Shown here in pieces: positions 1 through 9,408 of a stretch of 64,000 nt of DNA. A model generated the notes under the pieces. That model did no database searches. It was not told where the DNA came from and worked only from the letters and a program-made list of their open reading frames with translations. The stretch covers positions 992,001-1,056,000 of the forward strand of contig JBQEQX010000001.1 in NCBI GenBank assembly GCA_052043515.1. Reading direction: 5' to 3'. The position numbers and the translations under genes are program-made. Numbering within the stretch: the first letter of the stretch is position 1; every line of letters starts with the position of its first letter. This stretch comes from Ehrlichia sp052043515 (GTDB lineage Bacteria > Pseudomonadota > Alphaproteobacteria > Rickettsiales > Anaplasmataceae).

Positions 1-28
1 TTACTCATAAATAAGTTTTCGCTTATTA

Positions 29-66
29 TAAAAAAAGAGGATTTTTCTGTTGCCCGGAAAACCCTC
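29..66 (-). terminator. Intrinsic terminator of ssrA
   Basis: On the minus strand a GAGGGTTTTC arm pairs with a GAAAAATCCTC arm around a CGGGCAACA loop (one bulge), followed directly by a run of seven T. It lies just after the tmRNA coding piece, so it should end that transcript. Confidence 0.75.
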
Positions 67-328
67 TAAAAAACCGCGCCAATTACAAACTAAGCAGCCA
101 TTAACTCAACGCTGCTATAATTGTCATTAGCGGAAACGAAATTATCGTTTGCACTTATAAATTTTGATCACTTAAAACGGCTGTTTTCTCACCGAGCAAA
201 AGCTACCCCCTTTACTATGCATGTCGATCCTGTTTCATCCCCATAAACAAGGTGGAGATGCCGAGCACTGCCCTCGGGTCCAATACACTTATTTCAAGAT
301 GCCTTTATTGCTATAGTGTTAAAGCACA
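37..328 (-). ncRNA. ssrA: Transfer-messenger RNA, circularly permuted two-piece form
   Basis: Rescues stalled ribosomes by tagging nascent peptides for proteolysis. Read on the minus strand, the acceptor piece comes first: a CCGAG/CTCGG T-stem, then CATCTCC followed by ACC (to 251). After only 8 intervening bases the coding piece starts with GGGGATG at 242. GGGGATG pairs fully with CATCTCC (one G-U) to form the acceptor stem, so mature 5' and 3' ends are joined in the gene, as in alphaproteobacterial permuted tmRNA. The tag frame runs 152 to 90 and reads ANDNFVSANDNYSSVELMAA followed by TAG; the ANDNFV start and AA end are typical of alphaproteobacterial tags. The 5' end (about 328) is inferred from the promoter, and the 3' end from the terminator hairpin. 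The final A of CCA is not encoded. Confidence 0.9.
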
Positions 329-334
329 CAGTAA

Positions 335-363
335 ATTATAATAACATGCTTCACACAAGTCAA
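335..363 (-). promoter_or_regulatory. Sigma70-type promoter of ssrA
   Basis: On the minus strand TTGACT, a 17-base spacer and a perfect TATAAT lie just upstream of the tmRNA acceptor piece. This is a near-consensus housekeeping promoter and would start transcription near 328. Confidence 0.8.
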
Positions 364-426
364 CACACCTTTTATATAATAAAAAAGCATAAAATCAAAA
401 GTGCGTGGCTTTAGCATACTCATACG

Positions 427-499
427 CTCCCCGGGCCGGATTCGAACCAGCGACCGCTTGGTTAACAGCCAAGCGCTCTACCAACTGAGCTACCGAGGA
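427..499 (-). tRNA. tRNA-Asn (anticodon GTT)
   Basis: A 73-nt cloverleaf on the minus strand: acceptor TCCTCGG pairs with CCGGGGA, D arm GCTC/GAGC, anticodon loop CTGTTAA with anticodon GTT, T loop TTCGAAT, discriminator G. CCA is not encoded. Upstream, TTGCAC and TATATT spaced 18 bases could be its promoter. Confidence 0.95.
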
Positions 500-678
500 A
501 GAAACACATATAAATATACATATTGTATTTTTTTATGTGCAACAAAAATTTAATAATATATAACGCATTGGCACTTAAGATCAAATTTTTAAAGAATAAT
601 AAATTTTTACCATTTAGTACATGAAACTATTATAATGGTAGCATGACTTAAATTATTTTAATTTTTTTTAAGTTAAAA

Positions 679-1054
679 TTACGTTTTGGTGTATAAAACT
701 ACAAAAGCAAGTGCATAGTCTCGATCATCACTAATAGATAATTCAATGTGGTGTGGTGTATTGTTGTTATTTATAGTGATTTCTGGTTTTCCGTATGATG
801 TGTTATACACTATAATGTCTGATATTTTTATTGGTCCTCTAAAACCTGTACCTAAGGCTTTGACATATGCTTCTTTTTGCAGCGAAACGTTTTGCAAAAT
901 GCCTTACCTTTGCATCTAAGGTTGCATATTTATTGCTATCTTCTATTTCTTTTTCGTTAAATACCTTATTTAGAAATTTAGTACCAAATTTTTTCCATAG
1001 ATTCGATATACGGTGAATATATATAATGTCTGTACCAACTCCTACAATCATCAC
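679..1054 (-). CDS. acpS: Holo-[acyl-carrier-protein] synthase (broken frame)
   Basis: Transfers the 4'-phosphopantetheine arm of CoA to acyl carrier protein in the cytoplasm, activating it for fatty acid synthesis. The start reads MMIVGVGTDIIYIHRI, matching the AcpS metal-binding G-x-GTD-I-x-x-x-RI motif; FAAK-EAYVKALGTGFRG is the second conserved block, but it lies in another frame. The break is in a T run at 874-878 (A run in the coding sense); removing one base restores a 124-residue protein, the normal family size. It follows proS by 4 bp and is probably cotranscribed with it. The gene is essential in bacteria, so a sequence error is more likely than a pseudogene. Confidence 0.87.
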
Positions 1055-1058
1055 ACTA

Positions 1059-2334
1059 TCACTTTTTAAATCTTTTTAAAAATTGCTCTACAGATATTAA
1101 GAACGTGTTTTTGTTTAATCTGTCTCTTACTTCAATAAGATCTTGTTCTACTGTAGATTTTCCAATAATAACTTGCCACGGCATACCTAATAAGTCTGTT
1201 CTTGATAGCTTAACTCCAGCACTATCACCCGTATCGTCATATAAGACGTCATGATCTAGTTGTGAGTGTAAGCTTTCAGAAATTCGACTGCATTTACCAT
1301 TTGATGGGTATAGATTTACTAAAGAAAATTTAAATGGAGCTACTTGTTCTGGCCAAATGATACCCTTGTCATCGTGGAAAACTTCGATTATTGCCCCCAC
1401 TAATCTTGATATACCTATGCCATAACACCCCATCTGTAGAGGTTTAGTCTCATTGTTATCATAGAAAGTTGCATTCATTGGCTTTGAATATTTATCTCCA
1501 AGACAAAATATATGCCCAATTTCTATCCCTTTACTTGTTTTGACATGTTTCAACGAAATAGAACAAGTTTCAGGATTGTGCATGTCACCTGCTGCAGTGT
1601 AAATAGCTCTTATTTTTTCGACATCAATATTGTTGTCACTCATTAATTCTATGATATTTTGATCATAGTACAAAGTACTTTCTCCTGAGTTTGCTAATAC
1701 GTGAAATTCATGACTTAAGTGCCCTCCTATAGGACCTGGATCTGCTTTTACTGCTATTGGTGTTAATCCTAATCTCTTGAAAATTCTGATGTAAACTTTG
1801 AACATTAAATTATAAGATTCAATGGCACCATTCGGATCCTTATCAAAGCTATATGCATCTTTCATTAAAAATTCTCTACATCTCATAATTCCATATCTTG
1901 GACGCAACTCATCGCGAAATTTCCATTGTGCTTGATATAAAATTAATGGTAAGTTCTTATGACTTGCTAAGGTTGTTCTTAACACATCGGTGATAACTTC
2001 TTCATGTGTTGGCCCAAAAAAGCATATCTCTTTGATTCCTATCTGTCATGCGTAGCATTTCTGGGCCGTATTCGTCATATCGCCCGGATTCTTTCCATAA
2101 ACTTACTGGTTGCACCAATGGCATTAATACCTCTAAAGCTCCTGATTGATTCATTTCTTCTTTTATAATATTTTCAATATTCTTTAATACTCTTAAACCT
2201 AAAGGCAACCATGTATATATTCCGGACGCAATTTGTTTTATAAGACCAGCACGCAAAGAGTACACATGTGACGTGACTGATATATCGGATGATGTTTCTT
2301 TTAGTATAGGTACATAATAATTCGATAAACGCAT
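1059..2334 (-). CDS. proS: Prolyl-tRNA synthetase, short type (broken frame)
   Basis: Charges tRNA-Pro with proline. The start MRLSNYYVPILKET and the class II motif 1 helix (GLRVLKNIENIIKEEM) lie in the first segment. The second segment carries motif 2 (FRDELRPRYGIMRCREFLMKDAYSFD, in pieces) and motif 3 (GCYGIGISRLVGAII), then the C-terminal anticodon-binding domain. The corrected length is 424 residues, which fits the short alphaproteobacterial form without the inserted editing domain. The frame breaks at an A run, 2016-2021 (six where five are needed); removing one joins MLFGPTHEE, the expected conserved sequence. It is the first gene of a proS-acpS pair. Since it is essential, the break is probably a sequence error. 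Confidence 0.92.
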
Positions 2335-2880
2335 TAGATATTAATCACAAAAAAGAGGATCACACTACGCATATCACATCCAGATTAAATAGTCAATTAT
2401 AACAAATCCATTGCTGGCAAAATAATTTTTTTCTGTACAAACCTGTAGTTTTTCTTACTTTAAGAAGAAGATACATGTGCGTTATTTTTTTACTAGTTAA
2501 TATTTCGTTATCTTTATATTTTCTATCTGTGTGAAGTAGAGAAGAAGTGACTGAATGTTCAAGTGATGAAAAAGTTTAAATGCACTTTTCTACTGGTAGT
2601 TTTACTTTTCAAAAGAACCTTGCTTTCGAATGTAAACAGCGAACAGAACACAACTCTCTTAATTGAGTTGGCAGAAAAAACACATAACTGCGATCACATA
2701 GAAGAACGGAAATGGCAAAAGCGCTAACACCACCACTTCTTTTATATCAGGTTAATTTTAAATATAAAAGAAGCAATTTTATATGGTTCCTACAAATATA
2801 TATCGATTTCATGCCTAGTAAAGCAAAATCTTTATTCTCCTTCTACATTATTAACAACAGTACAAGTGATGTAAAAAATT
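2335..2880. other. Intergenic region, no gene seen
   Basis: About 550 bp between proS and the amidotransferase-like gene. I see no protein-like reading frame, tRNA or clear hairpin. It must hold the promoter of proS-acpS on the minus strand, but no convincing -35/-10 pair stands out. Confidence 0.5.
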
Positions 2881-3849
2881 TTAATTTCTGTACAGAAAAT
2901 CGTTTACAATGGCAATTGCTGATAAAGTTGCTTGACGTCTCCTTGCATCATTATCATCTTTGAGATCTTCATCAGACCCTTTTATTGCATTGATTGCTAA
3001 AGCTTCCGGATGATCTTGGAAAAGAATATTTCCATGTTTGTCCTCAATTGCTTCTATTATACCATCATCAGAAAGCCCGACTATTTTGTATCCTAGTGAT
3101 TCTATTTTTTTTATGTTTTCTTGATTATTATTTACTACACCACCATGTGCATCGGGAAAGTATATAGAAATCCAACCATTATCATCTGGTTTAACGTATT
3201 TAGAAACTATGCTTGATAGTCTACTTCCTGGTACAACTCGTAATCTGTGAAGATCTACGTTTTTTCTATGTGGATCTGGCATAGAAATAGAATGTGCTGC
3301 TACTGCCTCTTTTGACGTTACTATCTTATTCACTCTAATAATGTCTACATCAACAGCATGCATTATACCTTGTAACCCACCGCATACTCCTATTAAGTGA
3401 ATTTTTGGATTACTTTCTACAATTTTTACTATTGCATGAGTAATAAGCTGCCTATTTGGAGTAGGTGCATAGGGTTCAGTATCTAGGTTATAATAGTTGC
3501 CTGGAATAAATATTCTGTTAATTTTATGTTCTGTAATAAAGTTATACACTACATTTTGAATTTTATCGGATTCTACTTTTTCTAGAAGTGAGATATCGTG
3601 TTGTGATTCTTCCAGAGCCTCATTTTTCACTTTTTTAAAATCTACTATTGTGTTATAATCGATGAGTACGACCTCTGCTCCTAGCTGTTCTAACATCTCT
3701 GCGATATTATTTGAGAACGTCCATTCCTCAGTGTAAGTTTCTTTTTCTGTACGCAAGAACCCAACAGTTATTTTTTTATTCGATATTGCTTCCAATGCAG
3801 CTGCTGGTGTAGAAAAAAAAAGAAATAACATCAGTATAATGTAACGCAT
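2881..3849 (-). CDS. Exported class I glutamine-amidotransferase-like (peptidase C26-like) protein
   Basis: I place the start at the second Met (MRYIILMLFLFFSTPAAALEA), which gives a textbook signal peptide ending near AAA-LE; 322 residues. The mature part is a class I glutamine amidotransferase fold like gamma-glutamyl-gamma-aminobutyrate hydrolases: GVCGGLQG has the nucleophile Cys156 in a G-x-C-G-G elbow, and QDHPE near the end supplies His280 and Glu282. Family members hydrolyse gamma-glutamyl bonds. The signal peptide suggests action in the periplasm, which is unusual because most relatives are cytoplasmic; the substrate may be a peptide or cell-wall fragment (inference). It stands alone between proS and tRNA-Phe. 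Confidence 0.78.
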   Translation of the reverse strand: MRYIILMLFLFFSTPAAALEAISNKKITVGFLRTEKETYTEEWTFSNNIAEMLEQLGAEVVLIDYNTIVDFKKVKNEALEESQHDISLLEKVESDKIQNVVYNFITEHKINRIFIPGNYYNLDTEPYAPTPNRQLITHAIVKIVESNPKIHLIGVCGGLQGIMHAVDVDIIRVNKIVTSKEAVAAHSISMPDPHRKNVDLHRLRVVPGSRLSSIVSKYVKPDDNGWISIYFPDAHGGVVNNNQENIKKIESLGYKIVGLSDDGIIEAIEDKHGNILFQDHPEALAINAIKGSDEDLKDDNDARRRQATLSAIAIVNDFLYRN

Positions 3850-3942
3850 CGAATCCCCATAAAACAAGAAAATTGTCCACCAGCGTGAGCAAACATGTCA
3901 CAAAGGCCTAACTAAAACTGTACATAAGAATGTATTAAAAAG

Positions 3943-4015
<73 letters not shown>

Positions 4016-4197
4016 AGTGTCTATATATAAATCTCGCATTACAAAAGTAGACATCTATAAATGTGTCAATACAAGTCTATAAGTTAATACAAACCTCTAG
4101 ATTATATATTGTAAATGTAGGTTATTCAAGAGAAAATATAATCTTAAGTTAATAAGACATCATGGTATAATATCATTTTATAAGCTAGTAGCTTCTT

Positions 4198-4693
4198 ATG
4201 AAAGTAGGCATATATCCTGGTACTTTTGACCCTATTACTTTTGGTCATATTGATATTATTAAAAGAGCTTATAATCTGGTTGATAGATTAATTATAGGTG
4301 TTGCTGGGAATTGTACAAAAAAAGACGATTTTCTCCGCTGAAGTTCGCGCAGAAATGATTAAGCATGAGATAAGGTTGCTTGGTATGATGGTAGATACTA
4401 TGATTTTTGATGGATTATTAGTATATTTTGCAGAAGAAAAAAACGCATCTGTCATTATCAGGGGGTTACGTGCCATATCTGATTTTGATTATGAATTTCA
4501 AATGAGTTGGGTGAATTATAAACTCACTTCTAAAATTGAAACTATTTTCTTACCAGCTTCAGAGGATACTCAGTTTATTTCTTCTAGTTTTGTAAAGGAA
4601 ATAGCGCGTCTTGACGGAGATGTGAGTGTCTTTGTGTCTACAAATGTGCAGAACCACTTAAAAAACTTTTATAAAAACCGTAGGGTAGATTAG
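4198..4693 (+). CDS. coaD: Phosphopantetheine adenylyltransferase (broken frame)
   Basis: Fourth step of CoA synthesis: joins AMP to 4'-phosphopantetheine, giving dephospho-CoA. The start MKVGIYPGTFDPITFGHIDII carries the nucleotidyltransferase T-x-G-H motif. Later come IIRGLRAISDFDYEFQM and SSSFVKEIARL, both hallmarks of CoaD. The frame breaks in an A run at 4317-4323 (seven where six are needed). Correction gives GNCTKKTIFSAEVR and a 164-residue protein, the usual length. The true ATG at 4198 is upstream of the longest open frame. Essential gene; the break is most likely a sequence error. Confidence 0.9.
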
Positions 4694-5767
4694 TGTTGTG
4701 TGCCGTATCTAATTTGTATATACAACATAGTTACTGTAATTTTTTATGCAGTTTCTCTGCATATTGTTAAAATGTAGTTGTGCAGTTATCTACATATGAA
4801 AACATGAAAGTCACAAAATTTATATTGTAAATACAGAGTTTACTTGCGCTACAATGTAAGTACATATGAAAACGTTATTGATATGAATTATGTAACTTCT
4901 GATTGTTGTTTATTTGTAGAGTAAGTGAGTATATTTGATGCTTAATCTTTAAAAGAATTTGAATCTGTTATTGTGGTGTTCTTAGTCAAAGTTCGTTCTT
5001 CATATTACTGATGTATTAAAAAATTGATATCAATAATAATGCTTGGTTTATTTTTTAGTATGTTTTGTTTTAGGTTGAAAAATAAATTGTTTATCCTTCT
5101 TGAAAATCTTAAGTCTGATGTGTCAATTATCATCTATCACTTTATTTAAAAATTATCCATTCATATATCTAGTACTATATAAGAAATGACAGTAATTGTA
5201 TATAAAGCAGCGTGTTTCTTGTTAGAAGTTATCATTTGTTATTATCTGGCTCGTATGTATAGGGAAGTATAGTTTTTACTTATTCTCTGTAGCTTATATA
5301 AGCAAAACCTCTCATGCATATGAACATTGTTGAAAAACAGTATTGTTGATGTGCTTTGTAATTTTTATCTAGTGTGAGCTGGCTCCATATCATAATACAG
5401 CTGATTTAATTATCAAACTCTATTTTTTGTTATGTAGAATAATAAATAGATCTTTCTGTTGTTATTAAAGCTATGTACGTTAAGTGAATCTAGTTCATTT
5501 ACTAATAAGGATGTGCTGTCAGTCGTGAGTAACATAATTTATCATTACAGGTCTTGTCAATTTTTGCTCTAATTAATTACAGCTGTGTTCATGAACAATA
5601 TTTAATATACTATATTCTTCAATTAGTTGTATTACAAAACATGTTTTTATTTGTCTGTTCACCCTAAAAATATGATACATAAATATTCAACAGAGACCTG
5701 CATAACGGCTATACAATAACTCGATAGTACTTTTACCTTGTTACAACGCATCGAAATGTAACACCTA
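4694..5767. other. Long AT-rich intergenic region
   Basis: Over 1 kb between the convergent coaD and trxB. No open frame looks protein-like on either strand. A short direct repeat, acatatgaaaac, occurs near 4791 and 4861. Long spacers of this kind are typical of Ehrlichia; decayed coding sequence is possible but I cannot recognise any. Confidence 0.5.
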
Positions 5768-6725
5768 TTACTGTTCTGATAAAAATTTTGCTGCTTCTAT
5801 TGCAGCCATGCACCCGGACCCTGCAGCAACAACAGCTTGCCTATATATTTTATCTTGCACATCACCTGCAGCAAAAATTCCAGGGCAACTAGTTGCTGTA
5901 CTTCCAGGTTTAGTAATGACATATCCCTCTCCATCTAAATCTGCAATGTTGGTGTTGTCTTTATTAATTAATATTTGTGTATTAGGAGTGTGCCCAATAG
6001 CAATAAATATACCTTTGACAGCAACGGTATTAATATTTCCTGTATCAACAGATTTTAAAACTATAGCCTCAACTTTTCCATTTTCTTTGTTACCCAGTAT
6101 TTCTTCTACGACACTGTTCCATATGACTTGTATTTTGTTATTGTTAAATAATCTTTCTTGCATTATAGGTTCTGCTCGTAATTTATCTCTTCTGTGCACT
6201 AAAAATACCTTACTTGCATGCCGTGTTAAATACAATGCTTCTTCTACAGCAGTATTGCCTCCTCCTACTACGGCAACATGACTATCAGTAAAGAAAACTC
6301 CGTCACACGTAGCGCATGCAGATACGCCTCTACCCCCTAAAAGTTTGCTCACTTTCTATGTTAAGCCACTTCGCTTGAGCTCCCGTTGCAACAATAATGC
6401 TGTCTGCAATATAGTAATCGCCAAATATTCCTTTACATTTAAAAGGATATCTATCCGAGCATATTTCTTTGATTTCATCAGATATAACCTGAGCTCCAGA
6501 ATTGCAAGCTTGTTGTTTCATTTGTTCCATCAGATCTGGTCCCTGTATTGCATGAGCAAATCCTGGGAAATTTTCTACATCTGTAGTGATTGTGAGTTGT
6601 CCTCCAGGACACATTCCAGTGATTAATATAGGTTGCAACATTGCGCGTGCTGCATATATGGCAGCAGTACACCCTGCTGCTCCAGAGCCTATTACTAATA
6701 CTTTTGTTTTATATGTCTGTGTCAT
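5768..6725 (-). CDS. trxB: Thioredoxin reductase (broken frame)
   Basis: FAD flavoenzyme that passes electrons from NADPH to thioredoxin. The N-terminus has the FAD motif VIGSGAAGCTAA. The redox pair is in SACATCDG (Cys137 and Cys140 after correction), followed by the NADPH motif VVGGGNTAVEEAL and the C-terminal FAD block GIFAAGDVQD. Corrected length is 318 residues, typical. The break is in a C run at 6333-6337 on the + strand (five where four are needed); removing one joins TFRG to RGVSACATC. The gene directly follows the peroxiredoxin with no gap, so the two form an antioxidant operon. Confidence 0.92.
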
Positions 6726-7343
6726 TTACTTGTCCATGGTACTTTTTTCAAGATTATCTATGTGCGATTTCAAATAATCTTCAATACCATGTTGAGATGC
6801 TTCCATTGCTGGATCTCCTTTCATCCATCCAGCTGGACATACCTCTCCGTGCATTTGATGGTGTTTTATCGCATCTATGATTCTTAAAAGTTCATCTACA
6901 TTTCTTCCTATAGGTAAATCATTTATTGATTGGTGACGTATAATAAAACTGTCGTCAATAATGAAAGTTGCGCGTAATGCAATGCTATTATTATGTAGTA
7001 CTCCATAGTTATTGGAAATAGAGTGTGAATCATCTGCAATTAGAGGGAAACTAATTTTATCAATTCCACCTTTATTTACACTAACATTGCGCCAATGGCT
7101 ATGGCAAAACTCTGAGTCTGTGCTAATACCGATGATTTCCGTATTTTTTTCCATAAATTGAGGTATTCTGTTATGTAATGATATAAGTTCTGTAGGACAT
7201 ACAAATGTGAAATCTCTTGGATAAAAAACTAAAATAGCACATTTACCGCTAATGTATTGCTTTAAATTGAATTCACATATTTTGTCATCTGGCATGACAG
7301 CTTTTGCTGTGAAATCAATGGCCTGCGTTGTTACGAGATTCAT
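6726..7343 (-). CDS. 2-Cys peroxiredoxin (AhpC/TSA family)
   Basis: Reduces hydrogen peroxide and organic peroxides with electrons from thioredoxin or a related system. The peroxidatic cysteine is in YPRDFTFVCPTE (Cys49) and the resolving cysteine in HGEVCPAGWMKGD near the C-terminus, as in typical 2-Cys enzymes; ALRATFIID carries the conserved active-site Arg. I choose the internal start MNLVTTQAIDF because it aligns with family N-termini; the longer frame from 7370 adds nine unlikely residues. 205 residues. It abuts trxB, its likely electron source. Confidence 0.88.
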   Translation of the reverse strand: MNLVTTQAIDFTAKAVMPDDKICEFNLKQYISGKCAILVFYPRDFTFVCPTELISLHNRIPQFMEKNTEIIGISTDSEFCHSHWRNVSVNKGGIDKISFPLIADDSHSISNNYGVLHNNSIALRATFIIDDSFIIRHQSINDLPIGRNVDELLRIIDAIKHHQMHGEVCPAGWMKGDPAMEASQHGIEDYLKSHIDNLEKSTMDK

Positions 7344-7693
7344 AAAATACCTAAAGTTAATTAACATCAAAAATTATCATATATCAAATAATACTAATAC
7401 TACAATTAAATGATTTTGTAATTATATTTATATTACAAAATGTAGTTTAAATTAAAGTTTTGTTTATTTATGCTGTGACTATATGTTAATTATTTTGAGA
7501 TATAGCTATACCAATATAGGACGACCATTTCTAGTAAGAACTATTTTTAAGGTTGCTACTTCTTAGGTGATGGGTAATATTTGTATATGATAATATTTGA
7601 ATAACAAGAAAATTGTGAAATTAATAATGAAGTTGAATATTAATTGAAGTATACTGGAATGCATTCTGTTTATTTTAAAATACTGGGTTAAAT
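7344..7693. other. Divergent promoter region between peroxiredoxin and aspC
   Basis: 350 bp of very AT-rich sequence between divergently transcribed genes. It should hold both promoters. I see no clear consensus pair and no coding sequence. Confidence 0.4.
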
Positions 7694-8890
7694 ATGTTAC
7701 TTATAGCTGAAAGGGTGGGATATATTAAACCTTCACCGACACTTGAAATTGCAAATAAGGCTAGAAAATTAAAAATGTCAGGGGTAGATGTAATTTCTTT
7801 AAGTGCTGGTGAACCAGATTTTGATACACCACAGCATATTAAGCAAGCGGCCATTGACGCGATTAATGCGGGTAAGACTAAGTATACAGCAGTTGACGGT
7901 GTTGTAGAATTAAAAAAAGCAATTGTTGATAGGTTAAAACAAGATCATGGTTTGCCTTATGATATCAGTCAGATTTCTGTAGGAAATGGAGCGAAACAAT
8001 GTATTTATAATTTGTTTATGGCTACAATAAATTTTGGTGATGAAGTTATCATTCCTGCTCCATATTGGGTTTCCTATCCAGATATGGTGAAAATATCTGG
8101 TGGAAATCCTATAATTGTTGATTGTAATGAAACATTTAAATTAACTCCTGAGTTACTTGAATCTGCAATAACTGAGAAAACTAAATGGTTAATAATAAAT
8201 TCTCCAAATAATCCTACGGGATTAGTGTACACATATGAAGAATTGAAGGAAATTGCTCAAGTTTTATTGAAATACCCGAATGTCTATGTGATGACTGATG
8301 ATATATATTCAAAAATAGTCTTTGATGGCCTCGAATCTTTTACTATTGCCCAAGTGGAACCGAGATTATATGACAGAGTATTTGTAATAAATGGTGTTTC
8401 AAAGGCATATGCTATGACTGGTTGGAGAATTGGATATGTTGCTGGTGATACAAAAGTTATTAGCGCAATTTCTATAATACAATCACAGAGTACAACAAAT
8501 CCTAATAGCATAGCGCAATTTGCATCAGTAGAGGCTTTAAGTGGAGATCAAATGTTTTTGAAAGAGAGAAATAGAGTCTTTATGACACGTCGAGATATAA
8601 TGTTGGATATGGTGAATAGTACTTCTTTATTATCTGTTGAAAAACCACAAGGAGCGTTTTATGTATTTGTTTCATGTAAGGAAACAATAGGAAAAACTAC
8701 TAGGAACGGTACTACAATACAAAATAGCATGGATTTTACTAAATACTTATTGGAGGATTACAATGTTGCTGTAGTTCCAGGAGAAGCATTTGGAGCGCAG
8801 GGTTTTTTTAGAATATCGTATGCCACTTCTACTGGACATCTCTCTAAAGCTTGTAACCGCATTTTGGAAGCGTGTGATAAGTTATCATAG
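7694..8890 (+). CDS. aspC: Aspartate aminotransferase, class I PLP-dependent
   Basis: Interconverts aspartate and oxaloacetate with glutamate and 2-oxoglutarate. The 398-residue frame is intact. Visible landmarks are SAGEPDFDTP, the Y64-containing TKYTAVDG, NSPNNPTG, Asp203 in TDDIYSKIVFDG, the PLP lysine Lys237 in GVSKAYAMTGWRIGY, and the substrate-binding Arg in FFRISYATS. This is the alphaproteobacterial I-gamma subgroup pattern. The start MLLIAERVGYIKPSPTLEI aligns with family N-termini. In intracellular bacteria with few amino-acid pathways it links amino acids to the TCA cycle. Confidence 0.9.
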   Translation: MLLIAERVGYIKPSPTLEIANKARKLKMSGVDVISLSAGEPDFDTPQHIKQAAIDAINAGKTKYTAVDGVVELKKAIVDRLKQDHGLPYDISQISVGNGAKQCIYNLFMATINFGDEVIIPAPYWVSYPDMVKISGGNPIIVDCNETFKLTPELLESAITEKTKWLIINSPNNPTGLVYTYEELKEIAQVLLKYPNVYVMTDDIYSKIVFDGLESFTIAQVEPRLYDRVFVINGVSKAYAMTGWRIGYVAGDTKVISAISIIQSQSTTNPNSIAQFASVEALSGDQMFLKERNRVFMTRRDIMLDMVNSTSLLSVEKPQGAFYVFVSCKETIGKTTRNGTTIQNSMDFTKYLLEDYNVAVVPGEAFGAQGFFRISYATSTGHLSKACNRILEACDKLS

Positions 8891-9408
8891 ACAAGTTTTG
8901 TGCTTTATTAAGAGTTATTGTGGAAGGTTTTATTTTCTGATAAGTGAGAAAACGCTATATACGACAGTTCTGTTGATCAGTTACTTTTGTCTGATATAAT
9001 TGGTTAAAATAGGTTAACATATGGTTTTGTATATTGTGGTTTCATGTAATGTAACATAGTTATATGACTATTTGTTGTTTTGTATAGTGCTAGTGTGTAT
9101 TGTGAGGTGTATATGTATGATCTAAGATGATATTATCTTGGTGAATGAGTGATATTATCAGGGAGTGAATTAACTAGATTGTATATTTGTACTATTGCAC
9201 TTTTACATCTATAAAGTAACAGGTCGGTGGTGTAAGTTTTGCAATTTGCTAAAGCTAAATCTGTTATAAAACATGCGAAGGGGGCATGTTTTTATTAGCT
9301 CCATCTGTACAGCGGCACTTGTGATTACAAACACAACATTGATGAGGCAATAATTCCTATTTTTATAAATAATAATCCCAACTTAATGATGAAGAACCTT
9401 AGTAAAAC
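8891..9408. other. Convergent intergenic region
   Basis: About 520 bp between aspC (+) and ppiD (-). No gene is seen; it holds the strong hairpin at 9269-9291. Confidence 0.5.
9267..9294 (+). terminator. Hairpin terminator, possibly bidirectional
   Basis: AAACATGC pairs perfectly with GCATGTTT around a GAAGGGG loop. T residues follow on the + side and a shorter, interrupted A/T stretch on the other. It lies between convergent aspC and ppiD and could stop both transcripts. Confidence 0.6.

Noticed and set aside
2712..2963. 83-residue + strand frame
   Set aside because: Overlaps the end of the amidotransferase-like gene and lacks any family pattern.
5808..6281. 157-residue open frame antisense to trxB
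   Set aside because: Shadow frame of a highly conserved gene; no recognisable protein pattern or leader.
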